Origin: CAZGAH01 sp964523295
GTDB lineage: Bacteria; Desulfobacterota; Desulfovibrionia; Desulfovibrionales; Desulfovibrionaceae
Length of the DNA: 64,000 bases
Reading direction: 5' to 3'
Assembly (NCBI GenBank): GCA_964523295.1
Contig: CAZGAH010000006.1
Location: 1-64,000 of the forward strand
This document shows, piece by piece, positions 43,195-56,634 of the stretch. The translations under genes and the position numbers were made by a program. Positions within the stretch are counted from its first letter, which is position 1, and every line of letters starts with the position of its first letter. Under the pieces are notes generated by a model. It saw only the letters and a program-made list of their open reading frames with translations. It did not search any database and was not told the DNA's origin.

Positions 43195-44022
43195 TCAAAA
43201 GGTTTGAATGTAGAGCAGCATAAGTGTATTGTAATTGGTATACAACTTTTTTTCAAGCATCTTGATCGAACGCAGATAGGGGGCCACGGCCTTGTCGGCA
43301 AAGGCCAGGGTGAAGACCTCGGCCGGGATTTCCGGCTCAAAGGCGTCGAGCAGGTCTTCCACGTTCAGGCATGCCTCCAGGTCGGCAAGCGAGCAGGCGC
43401 TGTCGGATGCGCGCGCCAGCGTTGCCTCCAGGCGCTGCTGGTTGCGCTCCACGTGTCGTGCCGCGTCGTCGAGCAGAAAGGCCCGCAACTGCGCATAGTC
43501 TTCCTTGTCCACCCCGCTGATGCGCGAGAGATACGGCGCCAGGTGCTTGAGATAGATACGGATGCCGCGCTTGAGCAGCACCGCGTCCTTGAGCACGCGC
43601 AGCATGAGTCCCGCGGGGGTCTTGAAGTCGGTCAGGTCAATGTCCAGCCCCTGCGTGTCGAAGGAAATGGCTATCGGATACAGGGCAGGTTTCCGCCGGG
43701 CAAAGCTCACGCCGCAGGACCAGGCGTCGAGCGCCTCTTCCCAACGGACCCAGACGATATTGCCCGAGGTGTAGGTCTCGCCGGCAAAGCGAAACGGGGC
43801 ATGGAAATCGACCTCATCGCCCGTGCGCAGCCACTCCCTGCGGGTCAGCCAGCGCGGGAGCAGAATTCTGGCGCCGTTCAGGCTCAGATCGGCGAGCAGA
43901 TACTGAAAGGGAACGAAGTCCTCCTCGCGTGAACCAAGAAACGGCAGGACAATGGAGTTGATGCCCACGCGCCGCTCGGCGCGCAGCTCCTGCCCGGAAA
44001 GCACCGGCGCCGCGGAGGTCAT
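43195..44022 (-). CDS. PilZ-domain c-di-GMP receptor with helical C-terminal domain
   Basis: The 275-residue protein has an N-terminal PilZ domain (about 10-115) with both c-di-GMP motifs: RxxxR (Arg14 to Arg18, RAERR) and DxSxxG (Asp45 to Gly50, DLSLNG). Residues about 130-275 are predicted helical and of unknown type. No membrane segment. It is the first gene of the exopolysaccharide cluster and could give c-di-GMP control in trans to the PilZ-less synthase. The ATG at 44022 has GGGAG upstream. Confidence 0.87.
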   Translation of the reverse strand: MTSAAPVLSGQELRAERRVGINSIVLPFLGSREEDFVPFQYLLADLSLNGARILLPRWLTRREWLRTGDEVDFHAPFRFAGETYTSGNIVWVRWEEALDAWSCGVSFARRKPALYPIAISFDTQGLDIDLTDFKTPAGLMLRVLKDAVLLKRGIRIYLKHLAPYLSRISGVDKEDYAQLRAFLLDDAARHVERNQQRLEATLARASDSACSLADLEACLNVEDLLDAFEPEIPAEVFTLAFADKAVAPYLRSIKMLEKKLYTNYNTLMLLYIQTF

Positions 44023-44224
44023 GTCGCCCGCTCCCGGGCCGGTGAGGACGTGGCTGACCCCATGGGCGCATCAGGCGATGCAGGATGCGTGGGGCGCAAA
44101 AAACGGTATGGCAGGAATCCATTACAGCGCATGCATCACCTGTATATGTCGTCCCGATGCCGGTCAAGCCATGGCGCCGGGGGCAGCGCATCGTCCGGCC
44201 TGCCCGGAATCCGCTCCTGTCCGC

Positions 44225-45637
44225 TTATTCGCCCTTGAGCCCGTACTTTTCCATGCGCGCCAGCAAGGTCGGGCGCGAGAGGCCGAGCAGGCGGGCGGCC
44301 TGACTGCGATTGTCCCGGGTCAAGGTCAGCGTCTCGTCCAGAACAAGCCGGCCGAAGTGGTTCATGAGCCGTTCAAAAAGATCCGGGCTGCGCGGGGCGA
44401 GTAGTTCGGCGCGCAGCCAGGTCCTGATGGTCGCCTCGGCGTCTGAGTTGTCCGCCGGGGCCTCGGGTTCGCGTTCGAGCACGCGGAGGAGTTCCTCCGC
44501 CTCGACCGGGGCCCCGCGGTTGAAAATGAGCACCTTGTGCATGGCGTTGGCCAGTTCGCGGACATTGCCGGGCCAGGGGCGGTTCTGGAGCAGGGCCACG
44601 GCATCGGGCGTCAGGCCGGGGCTGGCGGAACCGGCCTCGCGTGCGTAGCGGCGCAGGAAGTATCCGGCCAGCAGTCCTATGTCGTCCTTGCGCTCGCGCA
44701 GGGGCGGCAGGCGCAAGGTGACCACGTTCAGCCGGTAATAGAGGTCTTCCCGGAACCGGCCTTCCCGCACGGCTGCCTCGAGATCGCAGTTCGTGGCGGC
44801 CAGAATGCGCACGTCCACGGCCTGAGGCCCCTTACCGCCCAGGCGCTCGATCTGCCGCTCCTGCAGCAGGCGCAGCAGCTTGGCCTGGATGCTCAGGGGC
44901 ATGTCCCCGATTTCATCGAGCAGCACCGTGCCCCGGTTGGCCTGCTCGATCTTGCCGATGCGCCGGTTGACCGCGCCGGTAAAGGCGCCTTTTTCGTAGC
45001 CGAACAGCTCGCTTTCCAGAAGCGTCTCGGGAATGGCCACGCAGTTGATGGCCAGGAAGGGTTGATCCGCGCGGTGGCTGTGGTGGTAGATGGCGCGGGC
45101 CACGAGTTCCTTGCCCGTGCCCGATTCGCCCAGAATCAGCACCGTGGCGTCGCTGCCGGCCACGCGGCCGATGGCCTTGTACAGCTCCTGCATGGCCGGA
45201 CAGCGTCCGACCAGGGCCTCGCCGCCTTCCGCTCCGCCGGCCTCGCCCTCCAGATCGACACGGGCGCGCATGAGCCGCCCGGCCTCGACGGCGCGTTCGA
45301 TCAGACTGAGAATCGTCGGGATGTCGAAGGGCTTGAGCACGTAGTCGTAGGCCCCCATCTTGGTGGCCTCGATGGCAATTTCGGTCGTACCGAACGCGGT
45401 CATGACGATGACAGGCAGCTTGGGGGCGAATTCGCGAACCCGGCGAAAGGTCTCCAGCCCGCTCATGCCGGGCAGCCGGACATCCTGGATGATCAGGTCC
45501 GGTTCCTCGCGGCGCGCCAGTTCCAGCCCGACTTCACCGCTCGGCGCCACGAGCACGCGGTGCCCCTCCACCCGCAGCAGGCGCTCGAAACTCGTGCGCA
45601 GCTGCGCGTCGTCATCGACGATCAGGATCGTAGCCAA
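44225..45637 (-). CDS. NtrC-family sigma-54-dependent response regulator
   Basis: The 470-residue protein has a receiver domain with phospho-acceptor Asp52 (LIIQDVRLPGMSG), an AAA+ domain with Walker A GESGTGKE, the sigma-54 loop GAFTGA and Walker B VLLDEIGDM, and a Fis-type helix-turn-helix at the C-terminus (NRSQAARLLGLSRPTLLARMEKYGL). The start is TTG at 45637, preceded by GGGAG. It overlaps the histidine kinase gene by 16 bases, so they form a pair. Its position just upstream of the PilZ gene makes that cluster a likely target, though I found no sigma-54 promoter there. Confidence 0.93.
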   Translation of the reverse strand: MATILIVDDDAQLRTSFERLLRVEGHRVLVAPSGEVGLELARREEPDLIIQDVRLPGMSGLETFRRVREFAPKLPVIVMTAFGTTEIAIEATKMGAYDYVLKPFDIPTILSLIERAVEAGRLMRARVDLEGEAGGAEGGEALVGRCPAMQELYKAIGRVAGSDATVLILGESGTGKELVARAIYHHSHRADQPFLAINCVAIPETLLESELFGYEKGAFTGAVNRRIGKIEQANRGTVLLDEIGDMPLSIQAKLLRLLQERQIERLGGKGPQAVDVRILAATNCDLEAAVREGRFREDLYYRLNVVTLRLPPLRERKDDIGLLAGYFLRRYAREAGSASPGLTPDAVALLQNRPWPGNVRELANAMHKVLIFNRGAPVEAEELLRVLEREPEAPADNSDAEATIRTWLRAELLAPRSPDLFERLMNHFGRLVLDETLTLTRDNRSQAARLLGLSRPTLLARMEKYGLKGE

Positions 45638-47100
45638 TTGCTCTGCTCCCGACAGGGCAGGCCGAGCACGAAGGTCGTGCCCCGCCCTTCCTCCGACTGC
45701 AAATGAATCCAGCCGCCGTGTTCCTCCATGATCCGCCGCGCAATGGCCAGACCGAGCCCCGTGCCGTCCTCCTTGGTGCTGAAAAACGGCTCGAAGACTT
45801 TGTCTTTGACGGCATTCGGTATTCCCGGCCCGTCATCCGATACGCGCACAATGGCCACCTGCCCCCCGGGTTCCACAATGCCCGCCCCCTCGCGCACGTG
45901 GATCCGGCCGCCCGAGACCATGGCATCGCAGCCGTTGAGCAGCAGGTTGATCAGCTCCTCTTTGAGCTGATCCGGGTCGCAGTGTGCATCGGGAAGCGGG
46001 TCCGAGCGCTCCAGGCTCACCTCGATGTGCCCGGTCTCGAAGCGGTGGCGCAGCAGCTGCAAAGTCATATCCACGACCATGGAAGGGCTCACCGCCTGCA
46101 TCCGCAGTTTCGGCGGGCGCGAAAACTCGAGAAAGCTGCGCAGGATCGTGTCAATATGCCGTATCTCCTCGGCAATGACCTCGAAGTCCTCCTTTTGCAG
46201 CGTATCCAGCGCCAGGCTGCGCTCCAGGGTGAACAGGCGCATCTTCACCGAGGTCAGCGGATTGCGGATGCTGTGCGCGACGCCGGCAGCCATCTGCCCG
46301 ACCATGGCCAGTTTCTCGGCCTGGAGCAGGTGCTCGCGGCTCTGGTCGAGCTTGAGCTGCACCTTGTCAACGCTCTCCAGCAGCGTCTTCAGCCGCTCAT
46401 CGAGCAGCGACAGCTCATTCCGACGCGCAGCCGCTTCCGGCCCCAGACGCAAGGCCATCCGGCGCAAGGGGCGAAGCACGCGGCGAAAGGCATAGAATCC
46501 GAAAAGCGTCCCGAGCAGCAGCGCGCCACCCAGACCGATCCAGGCCAGCCCGGCGAGGCCTTGGGCCGCGCTGCGGGTCTCCAGCTCCAGGGGCTTCAGC
46601 CGTTGATGCCGGTCCCGGCGATAGGCCTCGCACAGGACGAGCAGTTCCCGGAAGTGCTCCTGCTGCTCCAAACGCAGCGGCGTCTCGAATTCGTTCCGGG
46701 CGGAGCCGGTCAGGTACAGGCGCCGTTCGAGGGCGAAGCCGTAGCGCACGTATTCATGATCCAGCCGGCGCAGCAACTGCCGGCTCTCCTCGGCGCCGAC
46801 CGAGGACTGCGCCTCCTGCAGCAGCTGCTCCACATCGCCACGCTGCACCCTGATGCGCTCCAGGATATCCGGTTCGCTCGTCAGCATGTAGGTGGCGGAA
46901 AGTCCTTCCAGCTCGACAAACAAACGCTGCAGATCAAGGGCTGCGTCTGCAACGCGCTGTATCCGTTCCTGACCGATCAGCGCATCCTGAAGCACTGCCG
47001 CCCGGTACAGCGCCAGCAGCCCAACGACAAGCATCATGCCGGGCAAGGACGCATAGAGGAACAGAAGCCGCGCACGCAGACCGGGCAATACGATTTTCAT
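45622..47100 (-). CDS. Membrane sensor histidine kinase, partner of the NtrC-type regulator
   Basis: The 492-residue kinase has a transmembrane helix at about 8-28, a periplasmic helical domain (about 30-175; LQRLFVELEGLSATYML), a second helix (about 178-200), a linker, HisKA with His276 (GVAHSIRNPLTSVKMRL) and an HATPase domain (NLLLNGCDAM, DDGPGIP, GTGLGLAIARRI). The sequence is of the NtrB-like class that usually partners NtrC-type regulators, in agreement with the overlap of the two genes. Confidence 0.92.
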   Translation of the reverse strand: MKIVLPGLRARLLFLYASLPGMMLVVGLLALYRAAVLQDALIGQERIQRVADAALDLQRLFVELEGLSATYMLTSEPDILERIRVQRGDVEQLLQEAQSSVGAEESRQLLRRLDHEYVRYGFALERRLYLTGSARNEFETPLRLEQQEHFRELLVLCEAYRRDRHQRLKPLELETRSAAQGLAGLAWIGLGGALLLGTLFGFYAFRRVLRPLRRMALRLGPEAAARRNELSLLDERLKTLLESVDKVQLKLDQSREHLLQAEKLAMVGQMAAGVAHSIRNPLTSVKMRLFTLERSLALDTLQKEDFEVIAEEIRHIDTILRSFLEFSRPPKLRMQAVSPSMVVDMTLQLLRHRFETGHIEVSLERSDPLPDAHCDPDQLKEELINLLLNGCDAMVSGGRIHVREGAGIVEPGGQVAIVRVSDDGPGIPNAVKDKVFEPFFSTKEDGTGLGLAIARRIMEEHGGWIHLQSEEGRGTTFVLGLPCREQSNWLRS

Positions 47101-47152
47101 GTCCGCACCGACTCCTTGTGCGTCAGGCCCGACTTCCCGCCCGGGCGCCGCA

Positions 47153-47731
47153 TCAGGGAATGATGATGAGCGACCCCAGGCTGTTCGGACCGTATTCCTG
47201 TTTGGTCAGGAGCAGATGCCGCAGGCCGTACTCCCGGGCCAGTTCTCCGCGCAGCCGCTCGGCCCCGGCATGGGAACGGCCTGCGCCGATGAGCAGGCGA
47301 AACCAGACGCCGTGTCGGGCGTAGGTCTCGCTGCGGAGCGAGGCCTGCTCCACGCCGGTCTTCTTGAGATAATCGAGCCTGGCCTGGCCCATGGCCTCGT
47401 CGTGCCACGTGCTGTCAAGCAGGTAGAACTCCGCGGGAGCCTCGTTTTCGTAGGAAAAATCAGCCTCGGCAAAGGCCGGCGGCGGGGAATGATCGAAGAC
47501 GTAGCCCTTGGACTTCATGCAGGCCTCGACCGTGGCCGACTTGTCCGTATAGCGCAGTTGCGCGGTTGCGTCCTGGCAATGCGTCCAGTCGGCGTGCCAG
47601 CCCGATTCCGGCGTACGGGGATGATAATACGTCCCCTGCGGGGCCTGCCGCGGCACACACCCGGAGACGATGAGCGCCAGAAGCAGCCCGGCGCAGATAT
47701 GACGCGCAGCAAAGAACTCAAGGCCAGACAC
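47153..47731 (-). CDS. Putative lipoprotein with SPOR-like C-terminus
   Basis: The 192-residue protein has a lipoprotein signal (CAGLLLALIVSGC, lipobox VSGC). A central region with cysteines (HCQDATAQLRYTDKSATVEACMKSKGY) follows, then a C-terminal segment resembling a SPOR/sporulation-related repeat (RHGVWFRLLIGAGRSHAGAERLRGELAREYG). I choose the GTG at 47731 because a G-rich site lies just upstream; a GTG at 47767 would add twelve residues without a site. It lies 52 bases upstream of the histidine kinase and may belong to the same transcript. Confidence 0.7.
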   Translation of the reverse strand: MSGLEFFAARHICAGLLLALIVSGCVPRQAPQGTYYHPRTPESGWHADWTHCQDATAQLRYTDKSATVEACMKSKGYVFDHSPPPAFAEADFSYENEAPAEFYLLDSTWHDEAMGQARLDYLKKTGVEQASLRSETYARHGVWFRLLIGAGRSHAGAERLRGELAREYGLRHLLLTKQEYGPNSLGSLIIIP

Positions 47732-48193
47732 CAAGCCCCCCTGTTGGACGGAGAAAACACATTTCACACACAGACGCCACCGGCACCAATCCCGCCGGAT
47801 ACCTCCCTGTCATAGCGGCAATAGGCGCAGGGTGCAAGAAAAGCCGGCGCAGGCGACCGGGTTTCGTCGCAATGAGTATCACCTGCAAGGGGGCTTGCAA
47901 TCTATGGGTCAGGAATGGAATACGTTTTTTCTACTGGCCGACGGATTCGGGAGCGTTTGGCGGCGATGCCTTCGCGCTTTACTCAAGTCAGATCTCAAAC
48001 CGCCCCGGCGCCTGGTTTTGTGTTGCCGATCCCGAAATACCGGTTCTGCACTGGATATCGGTTACCGTTTTGGCGACTTAACGCTGCTGATAACCGACAT
48101 CCGCATTACCGCAGCGTCCGACCTGCCCTAGACTGATCGAGGCGAACGANNNNNNNNNNNNNNNNNNNNNNCGCTCGTGCATCGGGCCAGGCC
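47732..48193. other. Intergenic region with assembly gap
   Basis: About 460 bases between two reverse-strand genes, including 21 Ns at 48151-48171. I see no supported gene. The promoter of the lipoprotein-kinase-regulator unit should lie at its left end. Confidence 0.5.
48151..48171. other. Assembly gap (21 N)
   Basis: A run of 21 Ns just downstream of the lectin-like gene. Confidence 0.99.
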
Positions 48194-48700
48194 TCAGCGC
48201 CAACGACCTATGGCCATCCAGGGAATGGCGCGCAGGTCCTTGACATTGGCCTGCATGGCTACCCGCGCGGTGAATTGCGTCGGGGACAGGCGGTCCTTGT
48301 ACAGCCAGGCGTTCGCAACCTTCTGCGTCTGATAATTCGCCACATTGGTGAAGGATACCACGGGGGGCTCGACGAACGGGGCGGGAAATTTGACCGTGAC
48401 CTGACAGATTTCCACCGGCGCGTCGCAGGGCACGGCCATGACGCCGTAGAGTATCTGGATGTTGCCCAAGCGGACCATGCCGGGCAGGCGGTCGTCGACG
48501 AGCGTGGCAAGGACGTCAGCCGTCGGCGCGGCGGGCAATTTTTCCGGGGCGATTGCCGGCAGGACGATCTGCTCGCCCTTTTGCTGCGCGCGCGCCTGGC
48601 CGGGACACAGCGGCAGCAGCGCAAAGAGCAGCAGGCAGCAGGCCGCTCCAGTTGCGATCGAGTAGGTTTTCGGATTCACGACACACGCGGCGTTTCTCAT
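48194..48700 (-). CDS. Secreted protein with H-type-lectin-like C-terminus
   Basis: The 168-residue protein has a signal peptide (ATGAACCLLLFALLPLCPGQARAQQ). Residues about 95-168 (VKFPAPFVEPPVVSFTNV, NAWLYKDRLSPTQFTARVAMQA, IPWMAIGRWR) have the look of an H-type lectin or similar small beta-sandwich sugar-binding domain. I am only moderately sure of the family. The ATG at 48700 follows GGGGATAT; the frame extends upstream without similarity. It lies 85 bases after the sensor kinase gene. Confidence 0.65.
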   Translation of the reverse strand: MRNAACVVNPKTYSIATGAACCLLLFALLPLCPGQARAQQKGEQIVLPAIAPEKLPAAPTADVLATLVDDRLPGMVRLGNIQILYGVMAVPCDAPVEICQVTVKFPAPFVEPPVVSFTNVANYQTQKVANAWLYKDRLSPTQFTARVAMQANVKDLRAIPWMAIGRWR

Positions 48701-48785
48701 GGCGGTATATCCCCTGTTCAAGATTGTGCCCGCGTCCCCCGAGCGCCGAGCGCTCATGCCCCTGTAGCTGAGAAAACCGGGAAGA

Positions 48786-50923
<2,138 letters not shown>

Positions 50924-50927
<4 letters not shown>

Positions 50928-52036
50928 GAACGAACGTCCGGGTGCGCGGATTCGAGTATTTTGCGCCACCAGCGCCGAAGCTCCGCGTCGTGCAGATCGC
51001 GGTACAGAGCCAGCCGCTGCATGGTCTCCGGCGTGGGAAAGATGAGATTGTCCCGAAAATACTCAGGGTGCTTCGAGCGCAACAACTCCACGGATGCGGA
51101 ATTGGGGACGGCGTAGTGCAGATTGTAGGCGTTGGCTGCCTGGATTTCGGGATCGAGCATGAAGTTGATGAACTGTAGCGCCAGGGCGCTTTGCGCCCCG
51201 CGCATCAGGCAGAGCACATCCACGGTAAACTCGGACCCCTCCTCAGGCAACACGTAGGCAAGCTTGTCGGGCGCTTCAGCCAGAGTGGACAGGGCGTCGC
51301 CGGAGTACATCACAGCCATCGCCAGGGTTCCGGAGAGCAGCCCCTGTCGCAGTTCCGGGACATTTGAACTGATAAACCGGAGAAAGCCATTTTTTCGCAA
51401 TTCGTAAAAAAGCCTGGCCGCCTCTTTGATCTCGCCGGCGTCGCGCGTATGGATGTCCAGCCTCAGAGAGTGCAGGCCCATGCAGAGCATCAGCGGCGTG
51501 TCCAAGGCTGCTATCCTGCCTTTCAGCGCCGCCGGGGGGGAAAAATAGTCCTTCCAGCTCGTGACCGCCCTGCCGACAATATCCTTGCGGTAGATCAGAC
51601 CGGTCGTGCCCACCAGATACGGAACGACGTAGCGCTCCGGCGTATCCCCGAGCAGGTTGCGATACCGCTCAGGGATATGGCGCAGGTTGGGTACGGCCTG
51701 GTCCGGCACCGGGGCAAGAAAGCCGGCGGCGACAAGGGGTGGCACATTTTCCAGGCTGGTGATCAACACGTCGTAATACGACTTCATATTTTCAATCTTG
51801 TTGAGCATTTCGCTCTCGTTGGTGTACTCGTCGTACTCCACGGTGCAGTTGAAACGCCGGGCAAAGGCCTGCAAACTCGGAGAACGCCGGCTCATCGGCT
51901 CGGATTCATCCACCTGCGCGTCCGTGTCGATGAATTCGGACCAGTTCAGGACGCGCAGCACGGGCGGGCTTTCCGCAACGGCGTACGACGAATACATGCC
52001 GAACAGGATTGTCAGGTACGCAACAATGTACTTCAT
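50924..52036 (-). CDS. PotD-like periplasmic binding protein, translationally coupled to a sensor kinase
   Basis: The 370-residue protein has a signal peptide (VAYLTILFGMYSSYAVA) and an extracytoplasmic solute-binding fold of the spermidine/putrescine class (LRVLNWSEFID, TVEYDEYTNESEMLNKI, YDVLITSLENV, PYLVGTTGLIYRKD). No polyamine permease or ATPase gene is present; the next gene is a histidine kinase overlapping by four bases. That suggests it presents a ligand to the kinase and does not serve transport. The ligand could be a polyamine or another amine or anion. The ATG at 52036 has AAGGGG eight to nine bases upstream. Confidence 0.88.
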
Positions 52037-52565
52037 GATCATTCCCCTTGAAGAAGCCATCCGCGGAGTCGCGAACATCCGTCAGCCGTGCCGCCTGGCG
52101 AGAACCCTCTCCGATGCTGCCTGTTTAGCCCTTCCGCCCGCGGGCGTCAAACCGAAAATCGCAGTGCCGGCTGTCAGAACAGGAGTCGAATCCGAGGCCA
52201 CGGTTCGCGAAAGGCAGAACGACAACGTTGCAGGGCTCTCTCTTTCGCAGGAGTTTCAGTACCCGTTTTTGACGTCGGAAAGGGCGTATCGGGCATTATG
52301 CAGTTGGAAAAGGCAGTCAACAGCACTGTTGTGCTGATTTGCCAGTCGGTACGGAGTGGCTTGCCATGGCGTCCGCAGTGAGCCGGTGGTTGAAGATGCA
52401 GTCTGGAATGGTTTCCCGGCCTTGATGTCGGTGTTTTCAACGGGAAGAGCCGGCAATTTCGTTTGACAGCAACCTGCAGGACGGGCAGACTGTCATTGAG
52501 GGCCGTTGCGACGTCCGGCATGGGGCCGGACACCGTGCGCAAGGCCCTGCGCGTCGGCAGGACCT
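52037..52565. other. Intergenic region between the PotD-like gene and uvrA
   Basis: About 530 bases between divergent genes, with no supported gene. A TTGACA at about 52463 has only a weak -10 partner. uvrA genes are often LexA-controlled, but I cannot identify a LexA box with confidence. Confidence 0.5.
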
Positions 52566-55364
<2,799 letters not shown>

Positions 55365-55426
55365 TCGCTGGCCCCCGACACCACGCCCTTGCCATCCCTC
55401 GCCGCTTCGTCAACGCTCCCGTACGC

Positions 55427-56143
55427 TCAGGCCCGGGCCGAGGCCTCGGGCTGCCGGGCCTGACCAAGGTTCAGCCACGCGGCCAGCCGCTCGCCGGTGC
55501 TGCGCGTGGGCATGCCCTCGCGTCCGTCGAACAGCCCGGTCCGGTCCTTTGTCGCGGTGGCCAAGTGACCGGTCTCGGACAGTTCGAGCACTGTGGTGAA
55601 TTCGTATTCGATGCCCGGCCGTTGCTGAGGCAGGCGGGCGGTGCGGCCGGAACGCCCGGCGCCGTGCTCCCTGTCGGACGCGGGGAAGGCGCGCTGCGGC
55701 CGGCTGCGCAGTGTCACGATGACGTGGCACGGACTCTGGAGCAGCGTACGCAGCAACCGCGCGTGCTCGCGGGACGGCTCCCGCCAGGCGTCTTCGCGCC
55801 GGGCACCGGCGGCACGCGCCGTGTTTGCCTGATCCACGATTCCGCCCGGTCCGCTCCAGGCCGGAGAAAGGCTGTCCACGATAACTATCTGATATCCGGC
55901 GCGCTCGGCCGCTGCAATGGCCTCGATATACCGCTGCGGCGTATAGGGCGGATCGAGCCGGAGGATGTCGTAGGGGCACAGTCCGGCGTAGAGTTCGCCG
56001 CTGCCGTTCTCGGTGTCGATCATGGCGATCCTGCCGCCTATACCGCTGGCGATCAGCAACGCCGAGTAGGTCTTGCCGCTGCCGGACGGACCGCACAGCG
56101 CCAGCCGCAATGTGATGTTGCGTCGAATTGCTCGTTCGAACAT
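55427..56143 (-). CDS. Phage-type AAA/RecA-fold ATPase
   Basis: The 238-residue ATPase belongs to the phage AAA_24-like group: Walker A CGPSGSGKT, the segment IAMIDTENGSGELYAG, Walker B IVIVDSLSPAW, HVIVTLRSR and IEYEFTTVLEL near the end. Such proteins are found in replication or recombination modules of phages. The ATG at 56143 follows AGGAGAG. It is the leftmost phage-like gene, convergent with uvrA, and is transcribed from an operator-controlled promoter at 56449-56476. Confidence 0.85.
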   Translation of the reverse strand: MFERAIRRNITLRLALCGPSGSGKTYSALLIASGIGGRIAMIDTENGSGELYAGLCPYDILRLDPPYTPQRYIEAIAAAERAGYQIVIVDSLSPAWSGPGGIVDQANTARAAGARREDAWREPSREHARLLRTLLQSPCHVIVTLRSRPQRAFPASDREHGAGRSGRTARLPQQRPGIEYEFTTVLELSETGHLATATKDRTGLFDGREGMPTRSTGERLAAWLNLGQARQPEASARA

Positions 56144-56634
56144 GGCAGTTCTCTCCTGTGGTCTACGCGCCTGCGTAAAGGGTGCTTCCCGGCCTTGCCT
56201 GCCATCCCTGCCCGGACCGGACCGACGGAGCGGGCTGGCCGGTAGCCCGCTCCGCCTGTCCGCCCGTACGGCTACGCCGCCCGCACAGTCAGCCTGCGCC
56301 GGAGGCGTATGCAATCCCCGCGAGTGTTATGTAACCCCTGACGGGGCACTCCCTGCGTTGACAGGATTGGTTGAAGGTGAACCGTTCGTTGCCTCGTACA
56401 GCGCCCCCGACCATTCAAGGCGGGTTTGGCGCCGCATCCATGAGAGGCATTCTACGCAAATAGAGAATTTAGTCAAGCACTTTTTTCGCAAATAGCAAAC
56501 AGGCCGCTCACGGCTCGCCCACGACGCTTCTGCCGCGGGTCTGGCGTGCTGCGCTCAAAGGAAGGGATTGGCCTTCGCATGGAAGGGGCTGGACAGAAAA
56601 GGTGGGGGGAGCGGGCTGTTGCGAGGCGGGCGGA
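56144..56634. other. Leader and promoter region of the phage ATPase gene
   Basis: About 490 bases. The right part carries the reverse-strand promoter and two operators; the left 300 bases form an untranslated leader in which I see no convincing gene. Confidence 0.5.
56449..56497 (-). promoter_or_regulatory. Reverse-strand phage promoter with two repressor operators
   Basis: On the reverse strand TTGACT (56476-56471), a 16-base spacer and TAGAAT (56454-56449) form a strong promoter facing the ATPase gene. Two copies of an operator related to CGCAAATAGCG lie at 56455-56465, between -35 and -10, and at 56487-56497, just upstream. The same operator occurs twice by the repressor gene, so this promoter is probably silenced by that repressor. 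Confidence 0.75.

Noticed and set aside
44023..44224. Sigma-54 promoter for the PilZ operon
   Set aside because: I looked for GG-N10-GC with the usual flanks on the reverse strand and found no convincing match.
55610..55720. Frameshift inside the phage ATPase gene
   Set aside because: The segment differs from relatives I know, but neither alternative frame restores the family sequence, so I treat it as divergence.
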